A DNA stretch of 64,000 bases from Hyparrhenia diplandra (lineage: Eukaryota > Streptophyta > Magnoliopsida > Poales > Poaceae). The notes below the pieces were generated by a model. The model ran no database searches, was not told the origin of the DNA, and was given only the letters and a program-made list of their open reading frames with translations. Numbering within the stretch: the first letter of the stretch is position 1; each line of letters starts with the position of its first letter. Both the position numbers and the translations under genes were made by a program. This document shows, piece by piece, positions 59,702 through 64,000 of the stretch. The DNA is taken from assembly GCA_015847255.1 (NCBI GenBank), contig JADLZK010004668.1:310001-374000 (forward strand), in the 5' to 3' direction.

Positions 59702-60480
59702 TTTTACTTATGTCATTGAATTCTATCTTAGTTCTTAGTTCCTCTAATTACGCTTCTAAATTATTTATTCTATTTTCTAGAATTCTAACTCTGCTTGTTA
59801 ATATTCTATCTTCTAGTTCAATTTCTACTTCATGTCTCCATTTCTCGATTATTTGTTTTTAAACATGAAACACATGCTTGCTTTAAGCATGTACTGCATG
59901 TAGCTCTATTTTTCTTGACTAGGATAGAATATGCGGAAGGTACACTTTATATTATAGTCACCTCTACCTTTTACCCAATCATGTGCACAATTATCTTGGT
60001 CCATTAATTGAGTTTTTGGTTCTTTAGAACTGTCAAGTATTATTAGATATTATATCTAAACCTTCCATAGCATTGTCTAAATTACTTAGTTCATCATTGC
60101 CTAAAGAGTCTATAAAATCATTATAATTTTCAGCATTATCTACTTCTTCTTCATAACTTTCCAATAACAACTTATTATTTATTTCCCATTGCTCATCTTC
60201 ACTTATATCGTTATCTTTAATATTATTTTACATAATATTTATATCTATATGATCCTCAAGGTTTTTCTTGTTATTTATATTCAACTCAACTTTTTGCTTA
60301 AGTTGATTAAGTCTATAAATTTCTCTTTAAAAATAAACTTCTTTTTCTCTTATAGCGGGCCATTTGCTTATTCCATTAGTAAAATATTCATTAGGGATAT
60401 TCTTTATCTTTTTGTTCATAGCTCTGATTTGGCTATCTATTTCTTCCATTATGAACAAGGTATTTAAGCGTAATATATTT
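59702..60480 (-). pseudogene. Viral capsid C-terminal / Cys-rich region, degraded
   Basis: Minus-strand frames upstream of the protease are acidic (about 60200-60050, Glu/Asp/Asn-rich). A Cys-containing stretch follows (about 59990-59870) where capsid zinc-finger residues would lie. It is heavily broken. Assignment is mainly by position. Confidence 0.5.
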
Positions 60481-60548
60481 CCAATATTATTAACCCGAAA
60501 CAGAATAAATATATATATATTGGAATACCACTTGGGAATTATCAGGAA

Positions 60549-61122
60549 TCAAATTTTAAAATTCACAAGTTACTATTCACAAAGACTATTCAAATTCAAG
60601 TATTACTATTCAAATTCGTGTCACTATTCAAAATATTTGTCACTATTCAAATTGAATATAAATAGTGCAAGAGCACTTCTTGAGTGGCTCGGGCACTTCA
60701 AATATTTCTACTATGCTTCACTATGCAAGGCACTTCGTGAGTGAGTGCAAAATGAGTGCTTGATTATTATGTTCTTAATTAGCAAATTCTTGCTACTATT
60801 CGAGCACTTCGATGGATAATGAGATGAAGTATGCGTGAGGGATATTCGGTGATAGCGATGTGTGCGTGAATATGAGTGAGTGCGTGATTATTAGTGAACT
60901 CAATTAGCTAATATTCTCTAGTGCGATGCGGGATGATATGCGGAATTAATATTCACAGGATCTTTTACAAGGCTCCGATGCCGTAAAAGCAGAACTACTC
61001 TTGTTCTACAAACTATTACGCCTAGCGTGTGTACTTATGCTTGTGTTGATCCTAATCGGTACTCACCGTATGCATCACTAGCTCTCTTCAACAAAAACAG
61101 CAGCTAATCCTATCCCTCTAGG
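60549..61122 (-). repeat. Viral leader, arm 1 of an inverted repeat
   Basis: Reverse-complement match to 62165-62764 with modest divergence. It includes a run of ctattcaaattc-type repeats (about 60570-60660). 61001-61122 is also a direct copy of about 55317-55450. Confidence 0.85.
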
Positions 61123-62164
61123 AATCATATCCTACACATGCCAGAGATTTGATTTGATGTTTTGCGACATCAATCAATTGGGCGTGGAAGGCCATATCCA
61201 TACTCCGGTGATTTTTTTTCAAAAAATATGATTAAAGATAATATCATGGAATAAGATAATCATCATCAAGCAAAGCGGTGCATGCCAATTATGAAGCAAC
61301 GGGGCCGGTCGACGAAATGTAGTGTCGTTGTCAAGGCACAGTTCATATAATACCAGATGTGCACTATGCTCCTCGTCCTTCGAAGAAGAGTCATGCATGC
61401 ATCAATAATCGAAGACGAAGTCGTCATCGTGCGGCAGATTCAAGACGAGATAATTGAACGCCTCTTCCTCATCTCGCCGAGAGGAAAAGGGCGAAGACGT
61501 GTCATGCATAATTGAAGACGTTACCCACGGTGTCTTTCCGAAGGCTCGCTCGAGATAAACATGAAGGGCGTCCCCAAAGCTTATCCGGGCGGTGCTCCGT
61601 AAGACTCCTCACTTCCTATAAAGAGAAGCGGTCTCACGCATTCGACATCGCGACACCCGCTCATCCGCCTCCCCGCATTCGACATCACCACGAAGATCGC
61701 CAACACCCACCATCACTCTCATGAAGACCCCGATCTCAGGTGAAGATCATCCACCATAATAATAGTAGTAGTACTCCACTACCACCACCGTACAATACCA
61801 CCTTTGTAAATTAGCTTGTGGACGGAGGTCCTCGCGATCCTCTCCCCGCTTGTAAAGGTAATAAGGTTTGTGCTAAGTGCTTGGGGTTTCGAAAGGGAAA
61901 GCCGTATGTGCTTGTTTGCTTTAATGGAGCAGTTTTAGCTTTGAGAATCCCCGCTTTTCAGAGCCGTCCATGTAAGTTTGAGTCTATGCTAGGGACCCTA
62001 TAGGAGAAGCCTCAGGCGTATTGTTCTTGTATTGTTCTCGTGTTAGCCCCGGTAGCGGCGTTTTAGAGAACTCGAAAGAACTCGAGTCACGAGAAGTGTT
62101 CTTCGGGTGGAACCGCACGGGGAGACGATAGGCGTCTTAGCGTTCTACGCCACGACGGAAAAAC
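61123..62164 (+). promoter_or_regulatory. Viral promoter/leader segment, right copy (plus sense)
   Basis: Inverted copy of 55451-56522. TATA box cctataaagag at 61615-61625 drives rightwards. The segment starts abruptly at the head-to-head junction. Confidence 0.7.
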
Positions 62165-62764
62165 GGCTATCGATCAGCGTTAGAGGGATAGAATTAGGCT
62201 GCCGCTTTATGAAGAGAGCTAGTGATGCATACGGTGAGTACCGAGGTAGGATCAACACAAGCATAAGTACACACGCTAGGCGTAATCACTTGCTGGGTTA
62301 GAGTTGTAGTTACGTTTTTACGGTATCGACCTTGTAAAAGATCTGTGAATATTAATTCGCATATCATCCCAAGATCGCACTAGAGAATATTAGCTAATTG
62401 AGTTCACTAATAATCACGCACTCACTCATATTCACGCACACATCGCTATCACTTGAATATCCCTCACGCATACTTTATACATTTATCCATCGAAGTGTTC
62501 GAATAGTAGCAAGAATTTGCTAATTAAGAACATAATAATCAAGCACTCATTTTGCACTCACTCACGAAGTGCCTTGCATAGTGAAGCATAGTAGAAATAT
62601 TTGAAGTGCCCGAGCCACTCAAGAAGTGCTCTTGCACTATTTATATTCAATTTGAATAGTGACAAATATTTTGAATAGTGACACGAATTTGAATAGTAAT
62701 ACTTGAATTTGAATAGTCTTTGTGAATAGTAACTCGTGAATTTTAAAATTTAATTTTTGAATCG
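62165..62764 (+). repeat. Viral leader, arm 2 of an inverted repeat
   Basis: Reverse complement of 60549-61122. In plus sense it lies between the promoter and the first viral ORFs, as the long leader of a pararetrovirus should. Confidence 0.85.
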
Positions 62765-62769
62765 AATTT

Positions 62770-64000
62770 TTCCCCAATATTAATAATATTTAAGTGGTTA
62801 CCAAAAAAATTTAGTAAAAATTGAAAAACTACACTATTTGAATTTAGAAATTAATCTTTGGAAAGTCAGAAAAAACTAAAGAAAATATAAATATCAAGTG
62901 CAGACTGAATAGTTCTGAAGAACATACTTGGCATACTTCACACGGTCAAATAAATTTATTAGTAGACCTAATACATAATTTCTATATAACTTGGGGTAAA
63001 AAGACAAGACGATTTAGAATTAAAATTTGAAAGTCTTCAAAAGAGCATAAGCGATTAAAAGAACAATATTCAGCTATCAATAATAAGTTAGAGTTAGCTT
63101 TACAAGCTTTGGAAGAAAGCAAAACTTATCTAGGAAGAAGTAGTCGAATCTTGATTATATTAAAAAGGATATAACATATCTATATAACAAACTTGAGAAT
63201 ACTAATATCGTTGAGCATAACAAAGAAATTGTGCTATCATCTACAGAAGTAGTTAATAGATCATTAAATTGGATAAATGGAAATACGACTGACTTATCTA
63301 GAAGAGACAAATCACTCCAAGTAGTAAATAGAGACATAAGACCTTTAGGGCTTATGGATAAAATAACGAGGAGGATGTGAAAGTGTTGAAACATTAGAAG
63401 AAATGATAGATGTAGAAAGAGATCTTGAAAGATATCGAAAAATACATTAAGAAAAATAAAACCTCAACAAATATATCAAATGGGTTGGTTTGAAAATAAA
63501 AATGGGCTATACGAGAATATCTAGAGAAGTAGAATTAAGTGTGTTAAATAATCCTGTGTAATTAAATATAGTTAATAAACAAATTGAGAATGGTTTAAAA
63601 TATTCGGATATAGATATATTCACCAAGGAATGTATATTATAGGAATTAAAGGCATGACAAGGAAGAAATTAGGAGCAAAAGTCCTAATAACTTTGTTAGA
63701 TAAAAGATGGGATTCAGGTGAATAAAGCGACATTAGGATTTTTAGAAGGTGACATGAATGAAAATATGCTAATAACATATATAGCTCAGATTTATTAATG
63801 CCAGTAAAAAGAATTTATAGATAAGATGGCTTTTGGTTTCGGACTAAAGGCTATGAAGATTTTAAAAGGAACAAATTTATTAGTAAGCATTGAATTCTTA
63901 GGAAGATTAACCAATAGAAGTGGTACAAAATATAAAATAAATGTGAATAATGTGATTGAAAATATGCGAGTCTAAAGGAATAAAATTTATGAGCCCACTA
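62770..64000 (+). pseudogene. Viral 5' ORFs (ORF1-, ORF2-like and start of polyprotein), broken
   Basis: Plus-strand frames. About 62990-63150 reads helical, Leu/Glu-rich (NNKLELALQALEESK). About 63150-63400 is a short acidic/basic frame. From about 63480 to the window end the pieces look like the N-terminal movement-protein part of a caulimovirid polyprotein. Stops and shifts interrupt all of them. Sequence continues past the window. Confidence 0.6.

Larger units (their letters stand above)
55311..64000. mobile_element. Endogenous caulimovirid (rice tungro bacilliform virus-like), rearranged, runs off the window
   Basis: Two partial virus genomes are arranged head to head. Left copy (61122 to 55311, minus sense): leader, a deletion junction near 60.5 kb, then capsid-end, protease, reverse transcriptase/RNase H, an ORF4-like region and the promoter again. 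Right copy (61123 to beyond 64000, plus sense): promoter, leader, then the 5' ORFs. The leader and promoter segments appear three times in two orientations. Reading frames carry many stops and frameshifts, so this is a fossil insertion. Assignment to the tungro-like lineage rests on gene order, the extra ORF after the polymerase and the (TA)n target. A florendovirus is the main alternative. Confidence 0.85.

Noticed and set aside
57220..60480. Ty3/gypsy LTR retrotransposon
   Set aside because: The polymerase order also fits, but there is no integrase and no LTR. A long AT-rich leader with its own promoter is repeated in inverted form, which fits a caulimovirid.

Overview
The window is nuclear DNA of a grass, most likely a rice (Oryza). 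Split genes with GT-AG introns encode proteins that read like rice orthologues. Repeats typical of grasses lie between them: Stowaway-type MITEs, an Au-like SINE, an L1-type LINE with RNase H, Helitron termini ending in CTAG, CACTA-like ends, and an endogenous pararetrovirus related to rice tungro bacilliform virus.

Layout. 1-5.3 kb is gene-poor and holds a decayed LINE (600-1725). 5.3-5.9 kb is a MITE-like element with a telomere-motif minisatellite. 5.94-11.64 kb is a nearly complete LINE on the minus strand with a 16-bp target-site duplication. It sits about 330 bp upstream of the first of four recognisable genes. These are RPN2, a 26S proteasome lid/base subunit (+, 11974-17039); PECT1, ethanolamine-phosphate cytidylyltransferase (+, 21864-24770); a plastid FabZ-type 3-hydroxyacyl-ACP dehydratase (-, 32942-35550); and a short reticulon-like protein (-, 37922-41431). 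They are housekeeping genes of unrelated pathways: protein turnover, phosphatidylethanolamine synthesis, plastid fatty-acid synthesis and ER membrane shaping. A GST-zeta first-exon fragment, an orphan exon and a small hypothetical gene lie at 26-32 kb.

41.6-49.3 kb looks like a Helitron in minus orientation carrying exon-sized fragments of at least three unrelated genes (ABIL-like, Coa1-like, PP2C), all on the element's sense strand. A second, homologous Helitron 3' end lies in opposite orientation at 50.1 kb. 51.1-55.2 kb has CACTA-like ends and decayed short paralogous ORFs.

From a (TA)40 tract at 55.23 kb to the window end is an endogenous caulimovirid. It consists of two partial copies joined head to head at about 61122/61123, one reading left (protease, RT, RNase H) and one reading right (leader and 5' ORFs). 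Their leaders form large inverted repeats.

RPN2, PECT1 and FabZ contain many isolated one-base insertions and deletions inside otherwise conserved exons, some of which compensate each other. This suggests residual long-read assembly error rather than three neighbouring pseudogenes, so reading frames should be treated with care. All exon coordinates come from reading splice signals and conserved peptides by eye.
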